Origin: Owenia fusiformis
Taxonomy: Eukaryota; Annelida; Polychaeta; Sabellida; Oweniidae
NCBI GenBank assembly: GCA_903813345.2
Contig: CAIIXF020000007.1
Coordinates: forward strand, 36,176,538 to 36,240,537
Direction of reading: 5' to 3'
DNA: 64,000 bases
Part shown: one piece after another, positions 53,107 through 64,000 of the stretch
Position numbering within the stretch: the stretch's first letter is position 1
How the letters are laid out: every line of letters begins with the position of its first letter
The notes under the pieces: generated by a model
The model's input: only the letters and a program-made list of their open reading frames with translations
The model's database searches: none
What the model was told of the DNA's origin: nothing
Position numbers and translations under genes: made by a program

Positions 53107-54697
53107 CAGTGTTCTCCCTAATTTTTCAAAAGTGAGTGGTGAAAAAGTGAATAAAAATTGATGGGTGGTGGCAAAATTATTAGGGTGGTGATAAGTTTAC
53201 AAAAACGTGCTTAAAAAAAATCGGCCCCGCTTCGCGGCGTTACTTAATCACAATCATTTGCATCAACAGCCAATTGTTGTAAATATGCTAAACATTTGTT
53301 TTGATGTTATGTAATTACATAACATCAAAACAAATGAAATTTAGCACTGTATAATCATCTACTTTAATGACAATAGGCCATGTTGCAATGTAAATGCTCA
53401 GAGGTTTGTTTTAATTCAATGTTCAATTTAATATTTATTTCCATAATATAATATAAAGTTCAATATACAAAATAATTTTCAGTATGTGGCCACATATTTC
53501 TTCAATATAATTCAACTATAATTATTGAGTCCGAAATTCCCGGGAAAATGTGCACACATGTTCATTTTCGTTCAGTGTACTCTTCAAAATCGGAGGCTGT
53601 GAGTCCTGACCTCGAAAAAAGGTTGCGAGTAAATCTCAGGCACGACATGGAAATCTGAAATTATAGAGGGCGCATTTTCATTTTACACACGGCGAAATGA
53701 AACAAAGATTTCCCGGGAAATTTTGGACAATACTAGTATATTAATAGTCTATTGTACAACCACATTTGACCAGCACGATCACAAATCACACAGGGACCAA
53801 TTAATATGATCTAAAACAATCAACCACCTACTGACCGAGCTTAGTAAAGAAAAAATATCAAGGATCAAGGTAAATCACTAATGATCAGGAACAATCACCT
53901 AAACCAGGGACAATCACCTTAGATTAGAACAATTGAGTACAATCACAGTATCAAAACAAAATATTAAGAATCAAAACCAAACAATTGCCCTGAAGATTCA
54001 AGAAAAATTTAGTGTATTAAAAACAATCACTTAAGATTAAGAACAATCACCTGTAAAATTGTTTAGGAGCGACCCAATCCCTAAGGATCAAGACAGATAC
54101 CAAAGATCAAGATCATGAGGATATTTCTAAGGATCAAAAACATTATCACTTAGATCAATAACAATCACCTAGGATCAAGATTAATCACTTAGAATTAAGA
54201 ACACCAAGGGCTCAGAAGAAATTTTTGGATCGGGAAAAATCACTAAGTGTGCTGTTAATGGGTTCAATAATCATATTTAGACAGACTTCCGGTACAAGTG
54301 CACTTGGATTTGCGCCCTCTATAATTTCAGATTTCCATGTCGTGCCTGAGATTTACTCGCGACCCTCGAAAAAACATGTTTCATTTCTGTGCAAATCAAA
54401 CTGTTTTTTATCAAAATAGACGGTAAATTGAAGATTCTTTAGTGCAAGAAAGGTAAGTACAGACATTTCTTTATCTACATAGAGCATTTTGTATCGTTTT
54501 CAAGCAAAACGGGCTGAGATTTTGATGTGATTAAAACTTTGATTTTTTTCAATTTCTATTTTCACTTTGGGAAATTTTTCTGTCAAAGTCTAATGCGTGG
54601 CGCTGTTATAGATGTGTGGCGCGCAATAAATCAGCGTGGCGCAGCCACAATGTGCGTGGCACGAGCGCCACGCATTTTTCAGTCAGGGAGAACACAG
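53107..54697. mobile_element. hAT-like TIR element (GTGTTCTCCCT termini)
   Basis: The left end CAGTGTTCTCCCTAA and the right end, read inward, CTGTGTTCTCCCTGA. TAACA is duplicated at 53102-53106 and 54698-54702. 1591 bp with no transposase frame. Contains a 44-bp palindrome (53293-53336), irregular GATCAAGAACAATCACC repeats (about 53790-54220) and an inner inverted pair (about 53625-53690 against 54310-54375). Confidence 0.75.
53293..53336. repeat. 44-bp perfect palindrome
   Basis: Both halves (starting CATTTGTTTTGATG) are exact reverse complements with no spacer. A looser extension TGCTAAA/TTTAGCA flanks it. Confidence 0.9.
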
Positions 54698-54883
54698 TAA
54701 CAGCATCATCAAATTTTAAAATAAAGATACTTGGCTATTGGAGGCTACCATATTGAATTTTATTACTCGAGTCTCTAGCTTACAGCTAGACGTAACTTCA
54801 TTGATTCCGTATGTACTGTGCTACAAGCACCTACACGCACCTAGAACTCATTTTTAATAAATTTTATAAATATTTTTAAGAAT

Positions 54884-55310
54884 ATTGAGGACAGGGTGCA
54901 TGTTGGGAAATTTTCTGCATTCCTCAATTGAGTCACATGTTATTTTTCAAACATGAATAACTCCTTCCCCACATTGTCTACATCTTCCAAGTTTGCACAA
55001 AGAGTGCACTTCTGTGCCTAGAAAAGCCTTGTGAGAAGGTTTGTTTTGTAAAATGTATAAAAAATGAGAAAATTCAGTGAAAAAGATTTCTGAAAATTTT
55101 CTGATTTTTTTCACTGAATTTTCTTGTTTTTTATACACTTTATCAAAACATTCTTCTCACAAGTCTTTTCTAGGCACAGAAGTGCACTCTTTGTGCAAAA
55201 CTGGAAGATATAGACAATGAAGGGAAGGAGTGATTCTTGTTTGAAAAATAACATGTGACTCAATTGAGGAATGCAGAAAATTTCCCATCATGCACCCTGA
55301 CCTTAATCAT
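54884..55310. repeat. 425-bp hairpin element
   Basis: Arms of about 200 bp (54889-55090 and 55103-55305), closely matching, with a tiny loop. Outermost arms read ACAGGGTGCATG and CATGCACCCTG. No ORF is preserved. Likely a MITE or a foldback. Transcripts would form long double-stranded RNA. Confidence 0.85.
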
Positions 55311-56611
55311 ATTTAGGATGAAGCGTTGCTTGTCTGGATTTAGATATTTCAAAATTTCATTTCGCAGTTTGAAACATGTTGAAATTTTCTCGCTGTAGCT
55401 AAAAATGGCTTCCGGTTCTGGACGTGAATAAAATTTGAAATTATTCTCGCTTAAAGATATCAAATATAACAATAGATTCAGACGGGGATGTGAGCTGTTG
55501 TTCTTCAAATCTATACATAAAGGTATATTTCATATTATTATGCCATATTTACTGTGCGTGTGACACAATGATTTACAATATTTATAATACTAAGGCAGCT
55601 CAATCTTCCTCCTCAAAGCCGGAATATAGAGAAGGCTTTGGACCGAAGTAAGAATTTTACTGTCCGAAATGACCATTACAACAACCCTAACATGCATTAA
55701 GATTGCTGGGATATAAGAGAAAATAAATTAAATCATTCATTATAACAGTGCTTTAAATGATTTGAAATTTCTGAAATACTCATGATATACCCTTTCACAA
55801 TAATTCAATCTTTAGATGCATATGTTGTATTGAGCATGATGTCTCACATTTTCCCTTATACTTGTAGTACTGCTGAACTTGAGCATTTTAAATGAACAAA
55901 TGATTATTTTATATTTTCATTTTAATCATTTTAACGATTAAAACAGTGAGACAAATTTTCATTGGTCCATTGATAAACACCAAAGTCTCCCAACCTTAAA
56001 TCCAAGTTCTTGTGTATTGTCGGGACAATAAAGTTTATTCTCATGTCAACTTACAACCTTCAAAATTGATGCAAGTCAACAAATATAAAAGTCAACCCAC
56101 AAGAACTTGCTACTTGTTTCATATCCCTGAGTCATTGGGTCTTAGCTTCCAGGAATTGAGTCTGTGACGTCACAGTTATACATTTTATGATGATCATCAT
56201 TTCAAAATATATTCGTGAAAATGCTCATAATAAATTTGACCCAAGATTTCGCAAATTTTCACGATACATTACCTCCTGAAATGAGGTTGTTATTATTATC
56301 ATCATGGCAATAGATATGTTGATTAGCTTTGAGTTCTTCTGTATACTATCTTCGTTTAATCAAAAATGATCACAGGATGAAAAAGAGGGTCTTCTTTATA
56401 CAAAGATAGGGTTTAATCTTTGAATTTGGGGAATTTTTCTCCTCTTCTACACTGCGTGTAGTCTACTACTTTTTTCATGGCATGACTGCATCACTAGAAT
56501 TTGAAAAATTAGCATGGGCTTCCAACTAGAACTAGCTAACGATTGGGAGTCTTGGTTAGTACGCAAATTTAAATGGAACCCTTTCACCTTTGTTTAGTCT
56601 TTGATGAAGCA
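55311..56611. other. No gene recognised
   Basis: An ACCGGAAGCCAT-type ETS motif near 55410 (minus strand) sits in an 80-codon frame without a recognised domain. Otherwise AT-rich. Confidence 0.35.
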
Positions 56612-56614
56612 TTA

Positions 56615-56730
56615 GGGGAGGCATCAAAAGTCCGATGTCGGATAGAAAACTAAATAAATCTAGTTAGGAGGGGAGGGGGTTCAAACAGATTGCTATCCGA
56701 CAAATTTCAACATTTCATAGTTCTGACTAG
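56615..56730. mobile_element. Truncated PIF/Harbinger-like MITE
   Basis: Starts GGGGAGGCATCAAAAG after TTA and matches the left part of 45129-45534 up to about 56730, then diverges. Confidence 0.6.
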
Positions 56731-57459
56731 GGATACTAGCGGTTACCGTCCGTTGTATTCCATGGAAATAACCATGGAAAACCATGAACTTTTCCATGGT
56801 AATTACCTATATTTCATGGAGAAAAAGCATGGAATTTTTCATGGTATTTACCATGAAATACTGGTTTTCCTCGATTTTTTGTCATGACATATCTTGATCA
56901 TTGGTCTACTTTCTATAATATCGACCTACTAACCATTTTAAACTATGTCTTATTATAAAAACTGAAAGTTGCTAAACCATTACAAGTGTTTGATAATGTC
57001 TAAATATTACTGTATCAGGTCTGTACAGTTTTGTTGAACAGTTTTATATAGTTTTGTTGAATGATCTAGATGTCCTTGGCTGCTACAATGAAACCATAGG
57101 CTTTCAATTTCTAGTTGAAACCCCATGAATGAAACATATGCCAAAATAATTCATGTAATATATATGTATCTAGTGCATTATATTTGTATCAATATATGAT
57201 GGAACACTAATTATTACAGAATTAAACAGCATCATCATGCTTGTTAACATGAGATACCATCTATGAGAAGGAAATCCCATGTCTGATTGCAATGTCTGCT
57301 CGCTCCAATAACATCCTTTATTACATAAAGCTTTGAACTTTTCACCAAATACATTTTCTTTTGTTGATATTTTCAAATCAGAGATCCTATTATTATACAA
57401 GATTAACTTGCCTATAATAACATTTCAGTCAATGCTAATGTAGTTTAAAACAAAAAACT

Positions 57460-57825
57460 AAACAAAAATCTGTCTCAATTCTAAGATATTTTAGGCAAAG
57501 TTCATGTCTATTTTTTAAAAATCCTAAAAATTGGCAACAGTAGTGTCAGTTTCAGTGTTTTACTGGACAATTTACCAGAAAACCAGGTTTCACTAGCATG
57601 GAGTTTGATTGCATTTTGTAGATAGCATGAAGTTGATTGCAATCAACTCCATGCATGTCTGGTAAAATATACGGTGAAACCTGCTTTTCTGGTAATCTGT
57701 CCAATGAAACCTGAATACTTAAACATGAACTACTGTACACAATTTTTAGGATTTTTAGTAAATAAACATAATATTAGCCCAAAATATTTATAAATTGAGA
57801 CAATATTTTTGTTACAGTTTGCTCG
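57460..57825. repeat. Imperfect hairpin, about 365 bp
   Basis: TTGGACA..TTACCAGAAAA and TTTTCTGGTAA..TGTCCA are inverted, as are CTGTCTCAATT and AATTGAGACA further out. The centre contains GTTGATTGCAATCAAC. Confidence 0.65.
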
Positions 57826-57916
57826 CTACATCCGAAGCTTGAAATATTTTTTGCCATGAAAGGCAAGTTAAAAGAAGTACAGACCATGGAACTTGATTAC
57901 AGTCAAATCATAAATG

Positions 57917-58269
57917 TTTGGGAGTACTTTGAATTTAAAAAATAAGCAATCAAATGACCAAATTGAAACAGTTTATGTAAAAATAGAAACATTTATATTT
58001 ATCCCAACTTTTGTATATTTTAGTTTGTTTTGTAGTTTAGCTGTTATATCTGTGTCCTCTTATATTTTGATACTTCTCTGCCATGTGATTTTCTGAAAAA
58101 TTAACATGGCTGAAACTTCCTAAATTACAAAAGGCCACAGCTTTGCTACACATTATACATTACTATCTGAAATATACAAAAGTTAGGATAAATATAAATG
58201 TTTCTATTTTTAAACTGTTTCAATTTGGTCATTTGATTGCTTATTTTTTAAATTCAAAGTTCTCCCAAA
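57917..58269. mobile_element. Hairpin MITE
   Basis: TTTGGGAGTACTTTGAATTT and its near-complement end the element. Pairing continues inward through TAAGCAATCAAATGACC. The inner CTCTGCCATGT...ACATGGCTGAAA block also occurs in the MITE at 60973-61363. Confidence 0.7.
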
Positions 58270-59575
58270 CTTTTATGATTTGACTATACATTCTCAAGAA
58301 AGCATAGTCTTGCCATGGACATTTTGTAGGTATGGAGCATGAACTTGTATTCCAAGTTTTCTTTATATATATTTGATCAGAAATTAAGGTAGCGCTTAAG
58401 TTAATCAAAAGTACAAAAATGGCAGCCATATTTTTGGGATAAAGTCACAAGATTATTTGTATCTGTTTTCCTTATATGTGAATACATTTCCTGACTAAAG
58501 AGACATGTCAAAGAAAACTTCACATTTAAACACATTTTTCATAACTATGAATTGGGGGTGCATGGGTCCCCAAAGCTAACTTTTTATAAATATTTTATGT
58601 CCATCATTTTGTTTGCTGGAACTACTTCTAGACTTCCTGATTAATCCTCATACAAGTTTTGTGACTTCACCAAGTGGCATGGATTATCACTATAGTATAT
58701 TTTATCTATAACAGTATAATTATCATGATAGATACATGATTGAGGCTTTATAAATGATAAACAATGGATACATTAGTAAGGATTACTTTGGACGAGAAAA
58801 TAGTCCAAGCAAACAAAATGGTGGACATGAAATATTTAGAATTCACAGTGGTTTGAGCTTCATTACACTAATGCAACAAGCACACATTTTCATGCTCCTT
58901 TGATGTTCCTTGGTAAGGTAAGATGATTTGTGGAAATTTTGGAGTCCTACAAATGTGTCTCCATTGCAATCCTACTCCTTGAAAGTTATCCTCACTTCAC
59001 TGTCTCCATGCTAGCTTTAGGGACCCATGCACCTCCAATTCACAGTTATAAAGAATGCGTTTAAATGTGAAGTTTTCTTTGACATGTCTCTTTAGTCAGG
59101 AAATGCATTCACATATAAGGAAAACAGATACACAAAATCTTGTGACTTCATCAGAAAAATATGGCTGCTATTTTTTGTACTTTTGATTTACTTTAGCCCT
59201 ACCTTAAAGAAAAAATTGACATATTTTAGCTACTTTGTATCCCATTATATAATTAAAAAATAAAATGGTTGATGGGTTGATATTATAATGCAGATACCTG
59301 ATCAAGTTATGCCATGACCAAAAATCATGGAGAACCACTATTTCATGGTAAATACCATGGACAATTCCATTGGTATTTTCAATGGAATTCTGGTGAATAC
59401 CATGGAAAAGTTCATTTGTTATTTCCATCGAATACTAGTAATTTTCATGGAAATCCATGGAAAGCATGTTTTTTTTCTCAAGAGTATGGAGCAGAATAAT
59501 TTTCTGAAACAGGTAGCTTTGCAATGGTAGCTCAGTCCAGGTTCATTTATCGCAAAATCTGTGTGGTTGCGGTGT

Positions 59576-61568
59576 TGTAATTGCCATAGGAGACAGGTTA
59601 CCTGAAAAGGAAGATAGATATCATTATCAAGGACTGAAACTGAGGCAAGTCTACCCTGGCTGAAATCAGCTCTGAAATAACAATTACTGCATGTCAAGCC
59701 GTCATTCAATGCTGATTTTGTAGAAAACAGATCTGTCCATCCTTCTACATGTGAGTTTTTCCCATAAAGATGCTTGATTAAGTAGAAATTCATCAAATTA
59801 TACCCCTAGAATATCAAAGTTCAACTGTACATCAATCGCGTGAGGAAAAAAAACAAATCCATTCTTCACCTTCTGTTCACAAACCCTTCTTCTTCTTCTT
59901 GGAAAAGTTGTCCCTCATTTGACTAACAGCAAATGTGTATGTTTATGCAGCAATATATGTTAGTTTAGAAAATGATTAATTACTATCTTACCTGTACTTC
60001 ACAGAAACATCCTAAGTATGAAAATATTTCACTAAAAATACATGCTTCCATTTTGTCACATGTTCATAATAATTTACATATTGACCATGTGATGTTGACA
60101 GGGAGTGTAAACGCACCTAGCGTACAGGAAATATGTTATGATATTTATTAAGAAATTAGGTATGGTAATCATTATTACTTATTGTATTAAGCCCCCAACC
60201 CACTTCACAAAGTTCATGAAGTACCAAGGAAAGACCAAATATTAAATAAATTAGAAAAATTTGAATTTCCAAAAAAATCAAGTGGGCGATAAAAGAGTCT
60301 CTGAAACATTAAATTTTTCCTTCATTAACTTATTACATACATTATTTTTAGATAATATTAGTTTGATATGGTGTGGAAAGCACACAATGATAGATAATTA
60401 TCGGGAGTGCATTGAAAATTACAAAATATGTCACTTTTGCCATGTTTCAGAGGCTCTATTATCGCCCACTTGATTTTTTTGGAAATTCAAATTTTTCTAA
60501 TTTATTTAATATTTGGTCTTTCCTTGGTACTTCATGAACTTTGTGAAGTGGGTTGGGGGCTTAATACAATAAGTAATAATGATTACCATACCTAATTTCT
60601 TAATAAATATCATAACATATTTCCTGTACGCTAGGTGCGTTTACACTCCCTGTCAACATCACATGGTCAATATGTAAATTATTGTGAACATGTGACAAAA
60701 TGGAAGCATGTATTTTTAGTGAAATATTTTCATAATTAGGATGTTTCTGTGAAGTACAGGTAAGATTGTAATTAATCATTTTCTAAACTAACATATATTG
60801 CTGCATAAACATACACATTTGCTGTTAGTCAAATGAGGGACAACTTTTCCAAGAAGAAGAAGAAGGGTTTGTGAACAGAAGGTGAAGAATGGATTTGTTT
60901 TTTTTCCTCACGCGATTGATGTACAGTTGAACTTTGATATTCTAGGGGTATAATTTGATGAATTTCTACTTAGAGTCCATTTCACTGTTTAACTTCGTCA
61001 GTAAAAGCTAAAAAATAAGAAATCAAAATATCATTTTGCAATAATATATAGAAAAATATATTCCTATTGTACATGAATGACATTTGTATATCTTGGATTG
61101 CTTCTAGTTTAGCTTATGAAGTGTGTGGCCTCTTATATTTGGATGCTTCTCTGCCATGTTATTTTCAATAAGATTAACATGGCTGAAATTCTTCAAATTA
61201 CAAGACGGCACAGGCTTATTGCACAAAAAACTAAAAAATCTGAAATATACAAATGTCATTCATGTACAATATGAATATACTTTTCCATATATTATTGCAC
61301 AATGGTCTCCCAATTTCTTATTTTTGCCGTTCTACTGACGAAATGAAGCAGTGAAATGGACTCTAATCAAGCATCTTTATGGGAAAAACTCACATGTAGA
61401 AGGATGGACAGATCTGTTTTCTACAAAATCAGCATTGAATGACGGCTTGACATGCAGTAATTGTTATTTCAGAGCTGATTTCAGCCAGGGTAGACTTGCC
61501 TCAGTTTCAGTCCTTGATAATGATATCTATCTTCCTTTTCAGGTAACCTGTCTCCTATGGTAATTGCA
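59576..61568. repeat. 2-kb near-identical palindrome
   Basis: The left arm (59576 to about 60305) and the right arm (about 60455 to 61568) are reverse complements of very high identity around a 150-bp centre. The right arm is interrupted by a 391-bp MITE. Both arms keep an open frame of about 60 residues, identical between them (for example KHLYGKNSHVEGWTDL). The frame ends at a CTTTTCAG|GTAACC donor-like site. Confidence 0.9.
60973..61363. mobile_element. TA-flanked MITE inserted in one palindrome arm
   Basis: Termini GAGTCCATTTCACTG and CAGTGAAATGGACTC, TA at 60971-60972 and 61364-61365. The opposite arm (about 59783) shows the uninterrupted site TTCTACTTAATCAAG, proving the insertion limits. 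Confidence 0.9.
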
Positions 61569-61924
61569 AGCTAGAAAAGACTCTAATGAACACTGGTAAC
61601 TGTTTCGCTGACATGGAGATGTGCCCATGGAGATGTGCCCATGCACAGATTATGAGATGAAACGTTATAATGATCCTAAATGGGATATTTAACTGCACAC
61701 TTCATCCATCACTCTGACTCTTTTCCGTAAGATGGAAAGCCGGGCAATGGAAAATTAGATCAAAATTTGTTATTCCATATCTACTCCCCTGGCTATCTGT
61801 TCTTGTCAGTATTTCTTGCAAATATAACTTATATAACAATTATTGAACATCTTACCTTATTTTCACCTAAGACACTAAACAAACGTCAGAATCGTGGAAA
61901 ATATGGCGATGTACTTTTCAAAAC

Positions 61925-62076
61925 ATAATAACCGGAAGTAAAATCTGTCCCAGGATGCACCGATACAGGTGCGCGTGCGCGGTGACCTCTCAATAACTCT
62001 TTGTAGACAACAACACAAAATTCAACTAAAATGCACTTTAGCAGGGGATGCACGGCTTTAAACCTAGGATAACACC
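61925..62076 (+). promoter_or_regulatory. TATA-less promoter and 5' leader of the AF10-like gene
   Basis: An ETS/GABP-type ACCGGAAGT (61931-61939) and an NRF1-like TGCGCGTGCGCGG (61970-61982) lie 95-145 bp ahead of the ATG in a short GC-rich island. Both motifs are typical of housekeeping promoters. No TATA box. Confidence 0.55.
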
Positions 62077-62185
62077 ATGAAGGAAATGGTCGGAGGTTGT
62101 TGCGTCTGCTCAGACGAACGTGGGTGGAATGAAAACCCTTTAGTTTACTGTGATGGACATGGCTGTAATGTAGCCGTGCACCAAG
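62077..62185 (+). CDS. MLLT10: AF10-like exon 1
   Basis: 36 codons plus one base, ending CACCAAG|GTAAAA. Encodes the N-terminal half of the PHD finger. Confidence 0.92.
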
Positions 62186-62897
62186 GTAAAAAAATTCAAA
62201 AAGTGTGCCAAAATCCAGTTAATTTTACTCATAAATTACATCAAATTGTATGTGTAATTCTGGTTCCTCATTTGCAGCTTGTTACGGTATTGTCCAGGTA
62301 CCCCCGGGACCATGGTTTTGTCGGAAGTGTGAGTCGCAAGAACGGGCTGCTCGGGTGGTGAGTTTATTGAAATTCTGACCTGGCTTGGTGCCAATAAGTT
62401 ACCTTGACCATGATAAGCTATGTGTATAACGCATATGTATATATCACTACATAAACAGAGTGTCATATTCATTCTATTCATTTTTATTATGCCATACGGA
62501 ATATTGTTCTAACATATTTTATTAACTTATTACGATTATTTAAAACGGAACTGTGACCTATTGGCCTTACTACATACATATGTTGTTAAGCTATCTCTAC
62601 TTGGTCTCGAAGAATTGAAAAGCATATGCCAAGATGATCAAGTTTTGCCAATTTATAGATAATAATGTTTCACTTCCTTATTTGACTTTTCATTTTCCAT
62701 GAACAATATCATTCAAGTAATTTTTTAGGATAATAACAAAACGGGGTCAAGAGTACAGGATATATATGAAGGCTACGTGTTCTATCAGCTCAATATCATA
62801 TTTAGTAGATGCTGAAGTATAAAAGTTTCATAATTATTTCAGAAATGTGAACTTTGCCCTCAGCGAGATGGAGCTCTGAAAAGGACAGATTCTGGAG
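62077..62897 (+). CDS. MLLT10: AF10/AF17 (MLLT10/MLLT6) family PHD-finger protein, first three exons
   Basis: Chromatin reader of the AF10 family, partner of the DOT1L histone H3K79 methyltransferase in animals. Exons 62077-62185, 62278-62357 and 62843-62897 join by GT-AG introns of 92 and 485 bp in phases 1 and 0, leaving phase 1. The spliced peptide starts MKEMVGGCCVCSDERGW, has YCDGHGC and HQACYGIVQVPPGPWFCRKC (first PHD finger, ligands about C8/C11, C25/C30, H35/C38, C51/C54), then ESQERAARV and KCELCPQRDGALKRTDSG, the start of the extended PHD module. The next exon, expected to continue with a GWAHVVC-like block, is not found before base 64000. AF10 and AF17 cannot be separated here. The start agrees with an ACACCATGA context. 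Confidence 0.93.
62278..62357 (+). CDS. MLLT10: AF10-like exon 2
   Basis: After TTTGCAG, encodes (A)CYGIVQVPPGPWFCRKC and ESQERAARV. The donor is GTG|GTGAGT. Confidence 0.92.
62843..62897 (+). CDS. MLLT10: AF10-like exon 3
   Basis: After ATTTCAG, encodes KCELCPQRDGALKRTDSG. The donor is GGAG|GTAGGT. Confidence 0.9.
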
Positions 62898-63375
62898 GTA
62901 GGTACAAATGTCTCCTATCGATTTCAAAATGAAACATCCACTTTTATGTGTATATTATAGATTTCATTTTGCTTTTACGGATTACTGTTTATTCAAATCA
63001 TATGAAACCACAAACCAGCATAGTGGAAATTGATATTTTACATAGAAACAGTATTTGCATTCTTGAAAACATCAGGCGTTATTTGTTAAGTACAACCAAG
63101 AAAAAACTCTTATTTGGTAGTTTTTCCTCATCTACCAATACACTCATCATGTTTCCAGTATATTTTGAAAACATTCAATTGTTATAAATTAACAGCCACC
63201 CATCTAGTTTTTCTAGAATGTGGGGTTTACAAAGGAGATATTTTGATTTTGAACAAAAATTCTGTAGTGAACCCCACATTATTGAAAAACTAGAGTTTTG
63301 GTATCAATTTGTAACAATTGAATGTTTCTCCAATGTACTGGGAATGAAATTAGCGTATTTTCAGGGAGGAAAATG

Positions 63376-63574
63376 CAGTGATCTCCCCAGCAGTAAAGCA
63401 AGTGGGCGCAGCACCCACCTGAGATTTTAAAAACAGACTTGCACCCACCTGAAAATCTATATGCAGAAAATGAGGAAAACAAGAAAAATAGGCATATTTT
63501 GACCAAATTTGGTCTGAAGTTTGAAAATGAAAATTTTGCACCCACTTGAGCAAAAATTCCCGTGGAGATCACTG
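63376..63574. mobile_element. hAT-like MITE (CAGTGATCTCC termini)
   Basis: CAGTGATCTCC at 63376 and GGAGATCACTG ending 63574, flanked by AAATG and AAATA (a 5-bp duplication with one change). 199 bp with GCACCCACCTGA repeats inside. Confidence 0.7.
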
Positions 63575-63683
63575 AAATACCTAAAAACATTCACAAACGA
63601 CAAAATAAAACAACATTTACATGTACCTTATTATGTTGAACAGTGGTTTTTGTAATGTATTTCCATTTTGTAACATATTTCCT

Positions 63684-63781
63684 GTTGACTCTGTTTATTA
63701 GTGTTCATCGTCACAGACAGGATTTCAAAAATATGAAAAATAAAATAGTCTGTGACAATGAACACTAATAATAAACGGAAC
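63684..63781. repeat. Hairpin with ~34-bp stem
   Basis: GTTCATCGTCACAGAC and GTCTGTGACAATGAAC are the core of the stem (63684-63718 against 63748-63781), around a 29-nt loop. Confidence 0.75.
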
Positions 63782-64000
63782 TAATTATTAACAGACTATG
63801 AACTTAATTAATATATTTCCTGTTGAATATATAAGCACAAATGCCAAAGGGAAGGGTGACTAAAAACTTTAAAGAAACCCAACAAGAAAAGCAAACTGTA
63901 AGTGTAAATCTGTCATAAGAAAAGTAGACCCTATATATCCCAAAACCATAATCTAATGTGAAAAGAAACAATGTCTAACATCCCCCTCCCCCCTCCAATC

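Larger units (their letters stand above)
56745..59480. repeat. Nested inverted-repeat cluster
   Basis: Three inverted relations lie one inside another. CCATGG-rich segments at 56745-56920 and 59290-59480 form the outermost pair. 58387-58580 and 59005-59207 form a closer pair, with TTAAACAC and GGGACCCATGCACC phrases. Hairpins lie at 57460-57825 and 57917-58269. No coding sequence is supported. Confidence 0.6.
62898..64000. other. AF10-like intron 3 (continues past window)
   Basis: No exon is seen. Contains a hairpin at 63207-63293 (TGTGGGGTT/AACCCCACA), a CAGTGATCTCC-ended MITE and a hairpin at 63684-63781. Confidence 0.6.

Overview
The window is eukaryotic, AT-rich animal DNA. It has intron-split genes with canonical GT-AG junctions, no operons and very dense transposable elements. 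The repeat mix (a DIRS-order tyrosine-recombinase retrotransposon, an R2/HERO-type LINE with a restriction-like endonuclease, an L1-like LINE, many TIR elements and hairpins) suggests a marine invertebrate, perhaps a mollusc. The species cannot be named from this sequence.

Layout. 0-12 kb is a three-level nest. A TA-flanked inverted-repeat element (401-11943) holds a 5'-truncated L1-like LINE (1525-10130) with an 8-bp target duplication. That LINE is split by a DIRS/PAT/Ngaro-type retrotransposon (2541-8853) with gag, RT/RNase H and tyrosine-recombinase ORFs and split direct repeats. At 12.2 kb, on the minus strand, is a probable first coding exon of an unidentified gene. At 18.2-22.5 kb lies a full-length R2/HERO-like LINE, head-to-tail with a 5'-truncated copy. 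The pair sits in a dispersed repeat whose unoccupied paralogue is at 13.2-13.8 kb. 24.2-27.5 kb is a second nest of TIR elements. 28.4-34.7 kb is a foldback-like inverted structure. 35.9-37.2 kb is a TTAA-flanked element carrying a dead LINE fragment.

Two host genes are clear. A cytochrome b561 family gene occupies 41084-52164 on the minus strand, with five coding positions. Position 2 exists as two homologous exons (49811-50034 and 46957-47165) that, by reading frame, can only be used one at a time. Its introns hold a minisatellite built from copies of its own exon-3 splice donor, a 91-bp satellite and several MITEs. At 62077, running off the right edge on the plus strand, are the first three exons of an AF10/AF17 (MLLT10/MLLT6) PHD-finger gene with a TATA-less promoter. 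The two genes are divergent. The 10 kb between them is almost wholly palindromes and inverted-repeat elements, including a 2-kb near-identical palindrome interrupted by a MITE in only one arm.

The remaining sequence shows no recognisable genes. Candidate exons that could not be placed are listed at low confidence.
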